From Neocallimastix lanati (nom. inval.) (lineage: Eukaryota > Neocallimastigomycota > Neocallimastigomycetes > Neocallimastigales > Neocallimastigaceae), in NCBI GenBank assembly GCA_016946835.1, contig JACVTC010000147.1:151001-215000 (forward strand): DNA of 64,000 nucleotides, given 5' to 3'. Within the stretch, counting starts at the first letter, position 1; each line of letters opens with the position of its first letter. Under the pieces are notes generated by a model that saw only the letters and a program-made list of their open reading frames with translations, was not told the origin of the DNA and did no database searches. Below are positions 24,677 through 36,995 of the stretch, in pieces. The position numbers and the translations under genes were made by a program.

Positions 24677-25400
24677 TCTTATATCTTTCAATGATTTTCA
24701 ATAAAAATTCTGATAGTAATGGTGAATGAAACTTTACATTTATTTATTTTTTATTATTAAAAAAAAAAAGAAATCCTTCAAACTATAATAGCAATAATAG
24801 TATTCCACTCAAATATTGTTGAATTAATGAATCTCTCAAAAAAAATATTCTAAATTATACTTTATTTCATGAAATTATAAGACCAAAATACTTTGGATTT
24901 AAGAAAAAAAAAAAAATATATATATATATATATGTCTGTAAGTTTCTTTTAATATAACAAAACAAAATATAAATAAAGAAAAATTTTGACAAGTTTAAGT
25001 TCATTCATTTCAGAAATTTATTCAATTTAAGCTACAAATACATTAATTTTATTTTAATGTTTAAATTGGATTATTTGTTTAAAATGTGGATATAATATTT
25101 CATTATTACTATCAGAAGTGGTAAAGTTACAGAAAATTGTTCAAAATATTTCTTTGTCTTAATAAAAGTGATTAATCATTTACTCATTGGATATTCGAAT
25201 GATCCTCTTTTTTCCAATGTTTAATTTAAAATCATAAAGTTTCACTAATGACCCTTTTTTTTTGTTCCATAGAAAAATGAGAAAATTTCTAGTAAATTTT
25301 GTTATTAATAATTATTTTTGGATAGGTAGAATCAAATGAGGATCCAAATTTGATAAAAAAAAAAAAAAACTTAAGTAAATATAAAAATAAAGATTGTTTC
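24674..25400. other. Spacer with undetermined retroelement-like debris
   Basis: There is no clear gene. Minus-strand reading gives short stretches such as KKGSLVKLYDFKLNI (about 25230-25270) that could be the decayed 3' part of the neighbouring copia element, but not convincingly. Confidence 0.35.
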
Positions 25401-25912
25401 AGCAGAACACTCAACATTTTATTCTCCCATCATAGCTCTAGCGTTTGGAAGTAAAGAACCATGAAAACGTTTTATACGGCCGTTTTATTTGAGGTTCATA
25501 AGGTACAGAAAAGTCATGAAAAATACCATTCTCATTTACAGAAATATATAATTTTTCTATTAGTAAACTCGATACCATTATCTATACTTAAATATTTAAT
25601 GGACGTATTAAAATATATATTTTTTATATTATTATCCCAAGAGAGAAATGCATCAAACACTTGGTCTTTAGATTTAATTAAAAGAACCCAACCAAACCTA
25701 TTATAATCATCAGGAATAGAAACAAAATATTTATTTACCGTAAAGGGAGCTATTATTAATAGAAACTGTATCCATGTGAACCAATTCAAAGGGTTCACTT
25801 GCTCTACTATAGGTTCACTTGCTAATAACACGAAAAGTTCCTTTTTCCATATTCTGAAGTTTTCGCATCCTTCAAGTAAATTTCTTGTTTGTAAATTTTC
25901 TTTACCAGACAT
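25401..25912 (-). pseudogene. Internally deleted Ty1/copia element: Gag start joined to integrase
   Basis: An open frame begins MSGKENLQTRNLLEG and continues NFRIWKKEL, resembling the start of a copia Gag. It passes directly into an integrase core: KYFVSIPDDYNRFGWVLLIK, then FDAFLSWDNN and IKYLSIDNGIEFTNRK with the second catalytic Asp. In another frame the DNA further on gives HDFSVPYEPQ and, after more shifts, RFHGSLLPNARAMMGE, the usual sequence near the third acidic residue. The LVHMDT motif (25760-25800) is also out of frame. Zinc finger, protease and reverse transcriptase are missing, so the element is non-autonomous and dead. Confidence 0.75.
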
Positions 25913-26220
25913 CCTTATTCTTTATTCCTTTAATTTTTTTTCTTTTAAAAATTATTGAAATAAAAAAAAAAAATTTTTTTTTTATTTTATTATTATTATA
26001 ATTATTTTTTTTTTATTTTTCTTTGCTTTAATTCCTTAGAGTCATTGAGACTCTTAATCTATTGTAAGTGATGTATTATTTTATTAATTATAAAATAAAA
26101 GATACAAAGACCTCTGTACCTAACTTATTACATTTTATATTATACATTTACATACATTATATTTATTTATTATATTATTCATATTTATTAATTTGTGTAA
26201 TATTAAATTTATTAAAACTT
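25913..26220 (-). repeat. Copia LTR (5' LTR of the deleted element)
   Basis: Sequence from about 26028 (CTTTAATTCCTTAGAGTCAT) through TTGTAAGTGATGTATTATTT and AAAGATACAAAGAC recurs at 32950-33120. It lies just before the Gag start of the minus-strand element, where a 5' LTR belongs. Exact ends were not fixed. Confidence 0.6.
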
Positions 26221-26675
26221 TATTTCTAATACTATATGTAATTAATTAATTTAAAAAAAAATAGTAATTAAAGTTCGTATATTAATAAATGTCATTAAAG
26301 TACAAAATAATTTTTTGGCTACTAAAGTTTTATTAAAATATATTATGATTAATTTTTTGTTAAAAAGTTGTAATACCTGCTTCAAGATTTTTTATAAACT
26401 TTTAATTATAAGGAAGAAAGTTCTAATAGGATCACTTATTATTTATTAACTTATTTACTTTATTTAATATTACATTTATATCCATATAACTAATTAAATT
26501 TATTTTAATTATTTAATATTATATTTTTATATTCATATAACTAACTAAATTTATTTTAATTATTTAATATTATATTTTTATATTCATATAAATAACTGAA
26601 ATAATCTTCAAGTTGTTATCCACTTTTTAAACTGATTCTTTTCTTTCTTACTATTTATTTTAAAACCAATATATT

Positions 26676-26712
<37 letters not shown>

Positions 26713-26771
26713 TGTTTTTATTCTTATTTTAATATATAACTTTAACTTACATATTGTTTTTTTGTTTTTAA

Positions 26772-26846
<75 letters not shown>

Positions 26847-27073
26847 TATTTTTATTTTTTTTTTTATATTTTAATATTAATAAAATTAAACGAATTTTAA
26901 TATTTATTTATTAAATTTTTAAAATGAAAAATAATATTATTTTTTTGTTTTTTCATATATAAATTTTATTTTTAAATTTATATAATTTTTAACGAATTAT
27001 CATTTTTTATTAATATTATCATAGTTAAACAAAATTTATTATTTTATATTTTTTATATATTAAAATATAATAT
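26221..27073. repeat. AT-rich spacer with repeats
   Basis: Two to three imperfect tandem copies of TATTTTTATATTCATATAAC and its surroundings lie at about 26450-26595. A TTTA run (26676-26712) and a long TTA microsatellite (about 26775-26842) follow. No gene is seen. Confidence 0.7.
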
Positions 27074-27341
27074 TTATTTTGTTTTTTCATCAATAAGCAC
27101 AGCTAATAGATATATTGGTATAGAAATTAATATTGCATATATAACATTCATAGCTCTTTCAAAACCAAGATAACCTTTTATGCTCCCAAAAATAAATATT
27201 AATAAGGCAAAAATTAAAACAGTATAATATTTTATATCTTTCATCTTGAAATCTTGACAAAAATTATATATCGTTATATTTGTATATAATGATTTGGTAT
27301 TTAATTTTTCATATAAATTATTTTCAAAGTTATTTAATGCA
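27074..27341 (-). CDS. Orphan terminal exon or gene fragment, two-helix membrane protein
   Basis: Not recognised. On the minus strand an open frame of about 88 codons runs from a possible acceptor (AG at 27343-27342) to the stop at 27076-27074. It begins with ALNNFENNLYEKLNTKSLYT, a soluble part with the charged stretch NFCQDFKMKD. Two hydrophobic helices follow (YYTVLIFALLIFIFGSI and MNVIYAILISIPIYLLAVLI) and the tail DEKTK. Amino-acid use is balanced, unlike neighbouring random frames. There is no good ATG upstream in frame; an internal ATG would give only 54 residues. It is probably the last exon of a gene whose other exons I could not find, or a fragment left after rearrangement. Confidence 0.4.
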
Positions 27342-27768
27342 CTTTGTTTTAATTACTATAGTAAGATGTATTTTGAATAGAAAATAAAATAAAATAAATA
27401 AAAAAAAAAAAAAAAAAAGGAAAAAGGATATTTAGATATATATATAGTTTTTTTTTTTTTTTTTTTTTTTTTATTATTTTATTTATTTTTCTTTTTATTT
27501 TTATATTTTATATACAATTAAAATTTATAATTGTAATATTTTAAATCTATAGATTTAATTAACCTCATTTGAAACTTTAGTAGTAAAATAAAATACTATA
27601 TTATTTAAAGTTTTGTTAATAAAATACTCATTAAATCATATGTATTAAAGTTTTAATTTCTATAATTTGGCTAAATTTTATAAAATGTTTTTAATTTCTT
27701 CTATTGATATGTAACTCAAAAGTTCGATGTACTTTTGTTGAGGATTTATTTATTAAATTTATTAGTTT

Positions 27769-27817
<49 letters not shown>

Positions 27818-27931
27818 TTTTATTTAAAAACTACATATATTTAAAAAAGGCTATTTAACAACCTTCTTATACTTTTAATTACAAACTAACTAAACATTAC
27901 TAAACACAGCACAACATAACTTAACACTTCT
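27342..27931. other. AT-rich spacer
   Basis: The stretch holds an A run (27400-27418), a T run (27449-27472) and an ATTT array (27770-27815). No gene is seen. Confidence 0.7.
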
Positions 27932-28163
27932 CTTAATTCATTTAATTAATTGTTCTTGTGATTAAAATAAACTATTAATAATTATTATTTAAGGAAATAT
28001 TTAATAATTGTATATAAATAAATATAAAATAATAAGAATATAATTAACTTAATTCATTTAATTAATTGTTCTTGTGATTAAAATAAACTATTAATAATTA
28101 TTATTTAAGGAAATATTTAATAATTGTATATAAATAAATATAAAATAATAAGAATATAATTAA
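27932..28163 (+). repeat. Two tandem copies of a 116-bp unit
   Basis: CTTAATTCATTTAATTAATT opens at 27932 and again at 28048. The two units, through TAATAAGAATATAATTAA, appear identical, which indicates a very recent tandem duplication. Confidence 0.85.
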
Positions 28164-28418
28164 AACATTGATTTATGCTATAAAATTTATTATTAATTAT
28201 AAATATAATTAATATATAGAAATCAAGCCAAATAAATATAAAATAATAAGAACATTGATTTTATGCTATAAAATTTATTATTAATTATAAATATAATTAA
28301 TATATAGAAATCAAGCCAAATAAATATAAAATAATAAGAATATAATTAAAACATTGATTTTATGCTATAAAATTTATTATTAATTATAAATATAATTAAT
28401 ATATAGAAATCAAGCCAC
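28164..28418 (+). repeat. Three tandem copies of an ~85-100-bp unit
   Basis: The unit AACATTGATTTATGCTATAA through ATATAGAAATCAAGCCA occurs three times (starts near 28164, 28251 and 28352). The copies are joined by the AAATAAATATAAAATAATAA segment that also belongs to the preceding 116-bp unit, so the two arrays grew together. Confidence 0.8.
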
Positions 28419-29198
28419 ATATTGAAATTGTTATAAAATCATTAGATTTAAAATAGATTTATGACATTAATTTATGATTGAATAATAAAAACTAATTTTA
28501 TATTAATTAAAGGTTTGAATATTTCATTTTATATCAGTAAATATATAGAATTGACTATATTTTTTATTTTTTATTTTATTTTATTTTTTATTTATTAAAC
28601 AGCACCAAATATTATCATTATTAATAAATTTTTAAAATATATATTAAATAAATTTTAAAAAATAAAATATAAAATATATAAGAATGAAAAATACTAAAAA
28701 TTATGTGATAAAGTACGCCTAGGTTCAGGTTCTCTTGTTGGGAGAAGTTTTATTTTTGAAGTGTTTAATTATTAATTTTTATTTATTTATTATTTAAAAA
28801 TTATTGTAAAATTATTCAATACATGTATTTAATTATTATCTCGTAAATATAAAAGTAATTATAAAATAAATTGGCAAAAAACTGTGCAAAGAATAATTAT
28901 AAAGAATTATTCTTGTTTTTATATTTGTAATTCATAATAAACTATTTAATTAATTAATTCTTTTAGAATAACTATTAAGTATTTAAAGTACTTTATATAA
29001 AGTATAAAATAATAATATAAAATATTAAAATAAAATATTCATAAAATAATAATAAAAATATTAGAAATTTATTATAATTAATAAAATATAAAATATTAAA
29101 ATAAAATATTATAATAAAATATAAAATATCAATATAAAAATAATATAAAAATAATAAAAAGAAATTTATAAATTATTTCAATTTTAACGGGGGAGGAG
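28419..29198. other. AT-rich spacer
   Basis: No gene is seen. A short G/C-richer piece near 28711-28748 (CGCCTAGGTTCAGGTTCTC) does not fold or read as a tRNA. AAAATATTA-type repeats lie at 28990-29160. Confidence 0.6.
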
Positions 29199-30324
29199 CA
29201 TTTCGCAAAATTTTATTTCAGAAAGTTTCATTTCGCAAAATTTTTAATAAATAAATAAATTAATAATAAAATAAATAAATAATATATATAATTTAAATAA
29301 AAAACTATATAAATAAAAATAAATATATAAAACTATAATAAATAAATAAATTTTAAAATTAAATTTTTAAAAAAAAATATACATATATATATGGACATAT
29401 ATTAAATATTATATAATAATAAATATTCATTAGAATTAACGCTTTAAAAAAATAAAATATTTTATCATATGTTTTAAACGTTTTATAATTTTTTAAAATA
29501 TATATAAGAATTTTATATTTATATAAAAAATAAGTATTAATAATTTAAAAGATGTAAAGGATAATAATTTAAAATATAATTGTTAAATTTAAAATATAAT
29601 TATTAAAAAAAATATTAAAAAATAATATTTAAATAATTAATTGATCATTTTACACCTTTTAAGTCCTTGCGCAGTATTTTAAAAATCTTAAATTGCTAAT
29701 AAATTTTTTTAATAAAAGAAATATTTATAAATAATTCAGTTAAAAAAAAAAAAAAAAAAAAAAAGATGAGGACATCATAAAAAAGGGAGTTAAAAGTAGC
29801 ACAAAATTAGGATGATTTTAGGTGGTATCTATTTTTTTATTTTATATTATATATTTTATATTTTATATTTTATATTTTATATTTTATATTTTATATTTTA
29901 TATTTTATATTTTTTATTTTATATTTTTATTTTTATTTTATATTTTTATTTTTATTTTATATTTTATATTTTTTTTTTATTTTATATTTTATATTTTTTT
30001 TTTATTTTATACTTTATATTTTTTTTTTTATTTTATATTTTTATATTTTATACTTTATATTTTTTTTTTTATTTTATATTTTTATATTTTATATTTTTAT
30101 ATTTTATATTTTATATTTTTTTTTTATATTTTATATTTTATATTTTATATTTTATATTTTTTATTTTTTTTTTTTTTTTATTCTTTATTTTTTATTTTAT
30201 ATTTTATAATTCTTTTTTTTTTTATTTTTTTATTATTTATTTATTTATTTATTTTATTATTTATTTATCTATTTATTAAAATTTTGCGAAATGAAACTTT
30301 TCCGAAATGAATTTTTGCGAAATG
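29199..30324. mobile_element. MITE-like element with ~55-bp terminal inverted repeats
   Basis: The left end (29199-29256) and the right end (30268-30324, inverted) share CATTTCGCAAAATTTT, a diverged middle repeat, GTTTCATTTCGCAAAATTTT and AATAAATA. Within each arm the CATTTCGCAAAA motif occurs twice, with a third degraded version between. The interior has no coding sequence; much of it is a TATTTTATAT-type low-complexity tract (29830-30190). No clear target-site duplication is seen, and the superfamily is not identified. Confidence 0.65.
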
Positions 30325-30820
30325 ACACACACTCATAATAACTATGTATTAAAGGAAATTAATGTATACAAAATGTAAGGAATTAATGTAAAACAAATGG
30401 ATAAATAGTAAATAGGGAAAATTATATTAATTAGAGTTTAGGAACTATTTTATTATAGTTCATATAGAAAAATAGTAATTTTATAACATTTATTAAGAAT
30501 AAGAATTTTATTAGAGAATATTGTTATAACACCTGACGTTTAGTCCTTAATATAATTTATATATTTCATAGTAAACATCATATCTTATAATAATATAAAA
30601 TTTATAATTAAGATAAATTATAAATAGTACAAAAATAGTTCATTTGCTCAGGGAACTAAATAATTCATAAATATACAATAAATAAATAAAAAGATCTATA
30701 CTTAAAACCTCTCTTTAAATGACTAATGTTAATTTCTTAACTGAACCTTATCAGTATAAAAATAATATTTATGCATACATCATCATCATTTATTTTTATT
30801 TATTATTGTTTTTACTATCA

Positions 30821-30873
<53 letters not shown>

Positions 30874-31140
30874 GAAATAAATGATAATTTTAAATCATAG
30901 ATTACAAAAAAATATATTATAACACAATTGAATAAATTGAATTTCAATAAAATATTAATATTATATTTATAAATAATTGAAAATTATAATTTATATTTAA
31001 AATATATAAAAATTTCAATAGTAAAATCATGAACAAGTTCTGTAATCTCCCCAAAAATACAAGATTATATATGATTATATCATTAGTATTAAGAGAAATA
31101 TTAGGATGATTAGATTTAAAATTTTGATTAATTTCTACTT
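30325..31140. other. AT-rich spacer
   Basis: A TTA microsatellite lies at about 30816-30872. No gene is seen. Sequence just before 31140 may belong to the following LINE remnant. Confidence 0.65.
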
Positions 31141-32290
31141 GGTGAATTTTATTTAAAAAATGACACCCAAGGTGATTATTGGTATGAAATTAAGAAAATA
31201 TCTAAACCTTCTTATTCTTTTTACCAGTTACCTGTGTACTTAAAATACTAATGTTCTAGTACCTCAAAAAGATCGAAATTACTTATTCCGAATGTGCAAA
31301 AAATGCCTATTTTTATTATTTTATAAAATTTGGAATGGAGAATTCTCTAATAAATAGAATTCTGTATCTATTGTTTCCATTACTTAAAAAAAATGGGGAT
31401 CCTTAAGATTATAATAATTATTGTGATATTTCACTTATAAATATAAGATTAAAGAATCTGTCAAATATTATAAATAAAAAAAATTTCGTATTATGTTTTT
31501 ATTGCATGGAATTGTCAAATAATAACAGTATGAACTTATGTGTTGATATTTTATTAATAATAATAATAATAATAAAATAAAAAAGAATATATTGGTTTAT
31601 TTTGTTTGAATTCATTAAATTTTGACAAAGAAAAAAATTTAACGTTCAATTTACCTTTATTGCTTTTCTTGACTTCAAAAAAAAAAAAAAAAAGCTTATG
31701 ATTCAGTTCCAATTTATAATGTATATTCAAAACTTAATAATATTGGAATAAATGCCTTCAGCTCATTACTATTCTATATGTTACTTCGAAAGTTCATTGC
31801 AAATTTTAACTGGTAAATTTTCAAAAAAGTTTCCAATACATAGTAGTGTTCGTCAAGAGTGTATTGGAAATATTTTTGAAAGTCTACTTTTATATATTTA
31901 TCAATATCATATTTGATAAATGTAAAGAGATATAGTGATAATTTGTACTGAAAGGAAAAAGGGTTGTGGTAGACTATTTGTAGATAATATTATTTTGATG
32001 GACTCTACCAAATCCTCTCTTAAAAACTTTTTAAATAAAGCTCATGATTGTGGTATTAAAAATGAAATGACCTTTGGAATCAGTATATACACCATACTTG
32101 TTGTTAGACCAAAGAATTTTATACCTTCAAGACATTATGAAAATCATACATTTAATCTTGGAATGAACCATCTACCAAGCAATAAACTATATACATATTT
32201 CAATGAATCATTGAATTTAGAGGTTATTATTGCTAAGATGAAAAATAAATTAAATAATACAGTTAACTTTTTTTTTTTATATTTTTAAAC
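31141..32290 (+). pseudogene. LINE remnant 3: decayed reverse transcriptase
   Basis: Reading across several frames gives the order expected of a non-LTR reverse transcriptase. A linker with GDYWYEIKKISKPSYSF (about 31160-31215) comes first, then SVSIVSIT and NGDP (31363-31405). Motif A follows as AFLDFK...AYDSVPIYNV (31659-31720), with a 17-base A run inserted in it. A motif-B remnant SSVRQEC (31843-31863) and motif C FVDN (31975-31990, normally xADD) come next, then a region to KLYTYFNESLNLEVIIAKM. The Asp-to-Asn change in motif C, stops and shifts show it is inactive. The open stretch 31935-32288 is only its distal piece. Confidence 0.75.
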
Positions 32291-32404
32291 AATAGGAACT
32301 AGTATTTAAATTTCCTTTGCTATTAGTTTAGTTCTTTAATATGCATCTTTACTACGATCAAATAAAAAAAACCTCTGAGAAAGCTCAATCTACTTTTAAT
32401 TGAA

Positions 32405-32945
32405 CTTTATTTTATTTTATTTTATTCAATCTGTACTTTATATTTAATATTCTACTATTTATTTTATTTTATTTTATTCAATCTGTACTTTATATTTAAT
32501 ATTCTACTATTTATTTTATTTTATTTTATTCAATCTGTACTTTATATTTAATATTCTACTATTTATTTTATTTTATTTTATTCAATCTGTACTTTATATT
32601 TAATATTCTACTATTTATTTTATTTTATTTTATTCAATCTGTACTTTATATTTAATATTCTACTATTTATTTTATTTTATTTTATTCAATCTGTACTTTA
32701 TATTTAATATTCTACTATTTATTTTATTTTATTTTATTCAATCTGTACTTTATATTTAATATTCTACTATTTATTTTATTTTATTTTATTCAATCTGTAC
32801 TTTATATTTAATATTCTACTATTTATTTTATTTTATTTTATTCAATCTGTACTTTATATTTAATATTCTACTATTTATTTTATTTTATTTTATTCAATCT
32901 GTACTTTATATTTAATATTCTACTATTTATTTTATTTTATTTTAT
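32405..32945 (+). repeat. 52-bp minisatellite, ten copies
   Basis: CAATCTGTACTTTATATTTA recurs at 32427, 32479, 32531 and so on to 32895, an exact 52-base period. The rest of the unit is AATATTCTACTA followed by TTTATTTTATTTTATTTTAT. Copies look identical. The array runs directly into the copia LTR copy at 32950. Confidence 0.95.
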
Positions 32946-33120
32946 TTACTTTAATTCCTTAGAGTCATTGAGACTCTTAATCTGTTGTAAGTGATGTATT
33001 ATTTTATTGATTATAAATTAAAGATACAAAGACTTCTATACCGAAGTTATTATATCACATATTATATTATATTATACATTTACATACATTATATTTATTT
33101 ATTATAATTCTGATTCATAT
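32946..33120 (-). repeat. Solo or fragmentary copia LTR
   Basis: It matches 26026-26200 through CTTTAATTCCTTAGAGTCAT, GTTGTAAGTGATGTATTATT and AAAGATACAAAGACTTCTAT, with small differences. No Gag or integrase sequence adjoins it. Confidence 0.7.
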
Positions 33121-33357
33121 TTGAAATATAATTATAATTTTTAGAGTTTTAATAAATAAATGGTAAGAGTTAGAAACACTTTCGTTATCAAAATTCAAAA
33201 TATACTCTTTTTTTATAAGAATTAATATAAATATTTCATGTGGAATTTTATTTATTTATTTATTTTTATTTGTAAATTTACTTTAAATAAAGTTAATTAT
33301 ATCTAATATCTAGTATTTTTATTGCTCAATTTTTGTTTTAAAAATTGTATACTTTCA

Positions 33358-33391
<34 letters not shown>

Positions 33392-36345
33392 ATATTAATA
33401 ATAAATATATATATTATATATGATAAAATTCCTTATATGAAATATATACATCTAATAAAGAAATTTATTTTCTATCAATATTTCGATTTATTAAAAAAAA
33501 AAAAGTTGAAAATCATTTTGGAAGTTTTATTATGATAAATTTTATCACTTTTTTTTTAAAAAAAGAACTAAACTTTTCTAAGTATAAATAAATGAAAAAG
33601 ATAAAAACAATTGTAAATACCAATATAATATAATTATTATTATATAAATTGCTATATTATATTTAATTTTAATCTTTTTTTTATTTACTTATTTATTTAT
33701 TTATTATTATATTGTCATAATAGCTTCTTATAAATAAAAATCTCTTAAAAAATATCCATGAAAAAAATATTAAAAATGAAATGACATTATTATGGTGAAT
33801 GTAACAACGTATATAGTCATATGATTGTCCTAAATTTGATAAATTTAGACAACAATTCATTCTAAAACAAAAATGTATTAATAAAATATAATGAATAATG
33901 AAACAAAAAAATAATATAAATATTGTTAAATTTTTATATAATAAAATATCTAAATATGTGAAACAATTATAAAAAGTATATTAACTATAAAACTGACATT
34001 ATAATAGCTAAATTCATTAAATAAAAAATTAACAAAAAAAAAATAAAATAAAATAAAATAAAATATTTTAATTATGCCTTAAATGGAGCATAAATCATAA
34101 AATTTTATATTACTTCTTATCTTATAATGAATGCTCATAATTTATATTAGTTTTTTTTATATAAATAATTATTAGTAATTTTTTGCTAATTAAATATTAA
34201 AATAGTTATTATACCAAATGTTAATTGAAGAATGGTCTATAATTCCATCCTAACCTGTCTAATACGAGCCTACATAATCATCTGTTGATTGTTTTCTTTT
34301 GTTTTTATTTATTTGAATTATTATTAGTTAAAGGCTTTTGAATAACTAATCACTAAAACCTTTAAAGTACTTTAAAACATGATAATTTTAAAATTATTAA
34401 TATTTTTTCATCTTTATTAGTATGTAATCAGTATATTTATTATTATTATTTTTTTTTATTAACAAAAATTTTTTGTTAAAATATTAAATTTCCAAATTTC
34501 CATTATTTTTTTTTATTTTTTTTTTTTTTTAAAAAAAAATAAAATAAAAAAAAACTATAATATTTATATTATTATATTGTATTATTAATATAAAATTAAG
34601 TTAATTTTAATTTGGTTAATATATTTTGATTACTAAAATAAATGATACAATAAAGAGGCATTTTCTTCCTAGTCTCAAGTAATTAAAGATTAAATTTCAT
34701 TAAAAATAATAATAATTAAAAATAAAGAATTATTTATTCATTACATAGATATTGAATATTTTATAAAAGACATAATGACTTTTTACTTTTTATTAAAAAA
34801 ATAATAATAATTGAAAGAATAATAACTGTTTTATTTAAAGATAAATTCAAATTCAAATATATATAGTACAATAAAATTTATTCGTATATATGTGTAGATT
34901 TTAATTTATATTTTATTTTGACTTAATTTTTTTTTTTACTGATCAATCTCTATTTTATTGCGGGGTTTTTAAAAATATATATAAATATAAATATTTATAT
35001 TTTTTTTTTATTTTAAAAATTGTGGGGTTAAACGATTACCTGATATTTGAAATGTTGGTAAAGTAAAATTTTCCATTTTTAAAATTTTTTTTATTTATTA
35101 AAAGTCTTTAAAAAATTGGTAAATAAAGATAAAAAAATTAAAAATTTCCATTTTGAAATAAATTAAAAGCTAATTTCATATTCAAATTTTTATTTTATTT
35201 TATTTTATTTTATTTTATTTTATTTTTTGATCTTTTAAAATCAAAATTTAAAAAACTCTATATTAATTTAAAAAACAAAAAGAAAAAAAAAATTTTTTTT
35301 TTGTTACATCTAAAGGTAAGTAATTTATTTCAAAATAAAATTTAAAAAAAATATATAATAATAATAATAATAAAAAATAAAAAATAAAAAATAAAAAATA
35401 AAAAATAAAAAATAAAAAATAAAAAATAAAAAAATAAAAAATAATAAAATAATAAAATAAAATAAAAATAGTAAAGTAATAAAATAATAAAATTGAATAA
35501 AAATAAAAATAAAATGATAAAGAATAGAGTATCAATAATAACAATAACAATAATAAATATTAATAAAAAAATTATAAGTAAATTTATTAATAATTATAAT
35601 AATATTCTTAATATTATGACTGAACTATTAAAAATTTGCTTTTTTTTTATAAGTAATTAATCAATATTTTTTATCTTAACACTTTAATTATTTGATATTA
35701 CAATGTAAAACAAAAAATCTTTTTTTTATTTAGTTAATATAAAAATGTAAAACGAAGAGCACTTTAATTATTTTGATATAAAAAAGGAAAAATAAGAAAT
35801 AAAAATAAAAAAAAAAAGAAAATTATTAAATAATTCAATAAGAAATTAATTCAACATATATTAAATATAATGTCAACAAAATAAAATAAAATTTCATATC
35901 TTAATAGTTAGTTTTTAAATAAAAGTGCATCAAAAATAATAATATTCATTAATTATAATAATTATAAAAGTCATTTCAATTAAAAAAAAAAAAGCGGATA
36001 ATAAAAAAAATAAGGTATGCATAAATAAATGAATAAATGAATAAATAATAAATAAATAATAAATGCATAAGTAAATAAACAAATAATAGATTTTACCAGA
36101 TAAATTATTTATAGATATATTTTATTTTTTATATATTGCTATATATTGTTATATATTGTTAAATAACAGATTATAGAAATATAATATATTGTAATATATT
36201 ATAGTTTATTAATATAATATATAATATTTTTTTATATAATATTAATTTATATTAAAATATCTATATACTTTTTTTTTAATTTAAAAATTTAATATATAAT
36301 ATATATTATAATATATTAAATAGTATTAACTTTTTTTTTTCAATT
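33121..36345. other. AT-rich intergenic region, no gene seen
   Basis: The stretch contains TTTTA repeats (35186-35226), an AAAATAA array (about 35370-35440) and ordinary A/T-rich DNA. A slightly richer patch near 34200-34300 has no reading frame. The 95-codon minus-strand frame at 35263-35550 is mostly F/Y/L repeat translation and is rejected. Confidence 0.7.
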
Positions 36346-36354
36346 CATTTTATA

Positions 36355-36600
36355 TATTATTTATTATTTATTATTTATTATTTATTATTTATTATTTATT
36401 ATTTATTATTTATTATTTATTATTTATTATATATTATATATTATATATTATTATTTATTATTTATTATTCAATTATTTATTATTTATTATTTATTATTTA
36501 TTATTTATTATTTATTATTTATATATTATTATTAATTATTTATTATTTATTATTTATTATTTATTTATTATTTAATTATTTATTATTTATAATATATTTA
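36355..36600. repeat. TTATTTA 7-bp array upstream of FeoAB2
   Basis: Tandem TTATTTA units with a few ATATTA and AATTA interruptions end about 500 bases before the FeoAB2 start. The unit is the same as at 12155-12306 and the complement of that at 60895-62190. Confidence 0.9.
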
Positions 36601-36741
36601 TTATTATTATTTTTTTTTTAATAAACTCCCATATGTTTTAATATCTATTCAATAGAATTAGTTAATAATAGAATAATTAATTATTATAGAAAAATAATTA
36701 TTTCTATCGTAATATATACTTTTATAGTGTATTGAAAAGTA

Positions 36742-36746
<5 letters not shown>

Positions 36747-36804
<58 letters not shown>
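36747..36804. repeat. 58-base T homopolymer
   Basis: This is an uninterrupted T run between the 7-bp array and FeoAB2, ending about 290 bases before the start codon. Confidence 0.9.
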
Positions 36805-36805
<1 letters not shown>

Positions 36806-36995
36806 TTAACTTTAAATAAAAGAAAAATAATAATAATATTTTAAATAATTAATATTTTTAATAATAATAAATTTCTATTATTATTATTATTAAAAATATA
36901 ATAAAAGTAAAATAAAAAAAGTAAAAGTAAATCATTTATTTTTTTTAATAAAAATAAAAACAATAATTATTATTGAGATTGAAATATAAATTCAA

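Noticed and set aside
25461-25706. Plus-strand frame opposite the copia integrase
   Set aside because: Shadow of the minus-strand integrase remnant, whose motifs are clear.
28705-28750. GGTTCAGGTTC considered as a tRNA B box
   Set aside because: No matching A box, acceptor stem or cloverleaf could be found around it; no other tRNA or rRNA signature was recognised in the window.
29812-30310. Two overlapping open frames of ~155-162 codons on the plus strand
   Set aside because: They consist almost only of F, I, Y and L and arise from TATTTTATAT repeats inside the inverted-repeat element; overlapping frames look alike, as expected from a repeat.
35263-35550. 95-codon minus-strand frame
   Set aside because: Mostly F/Y/L from an AAAATAA array; the C-terminal part shows no family features.
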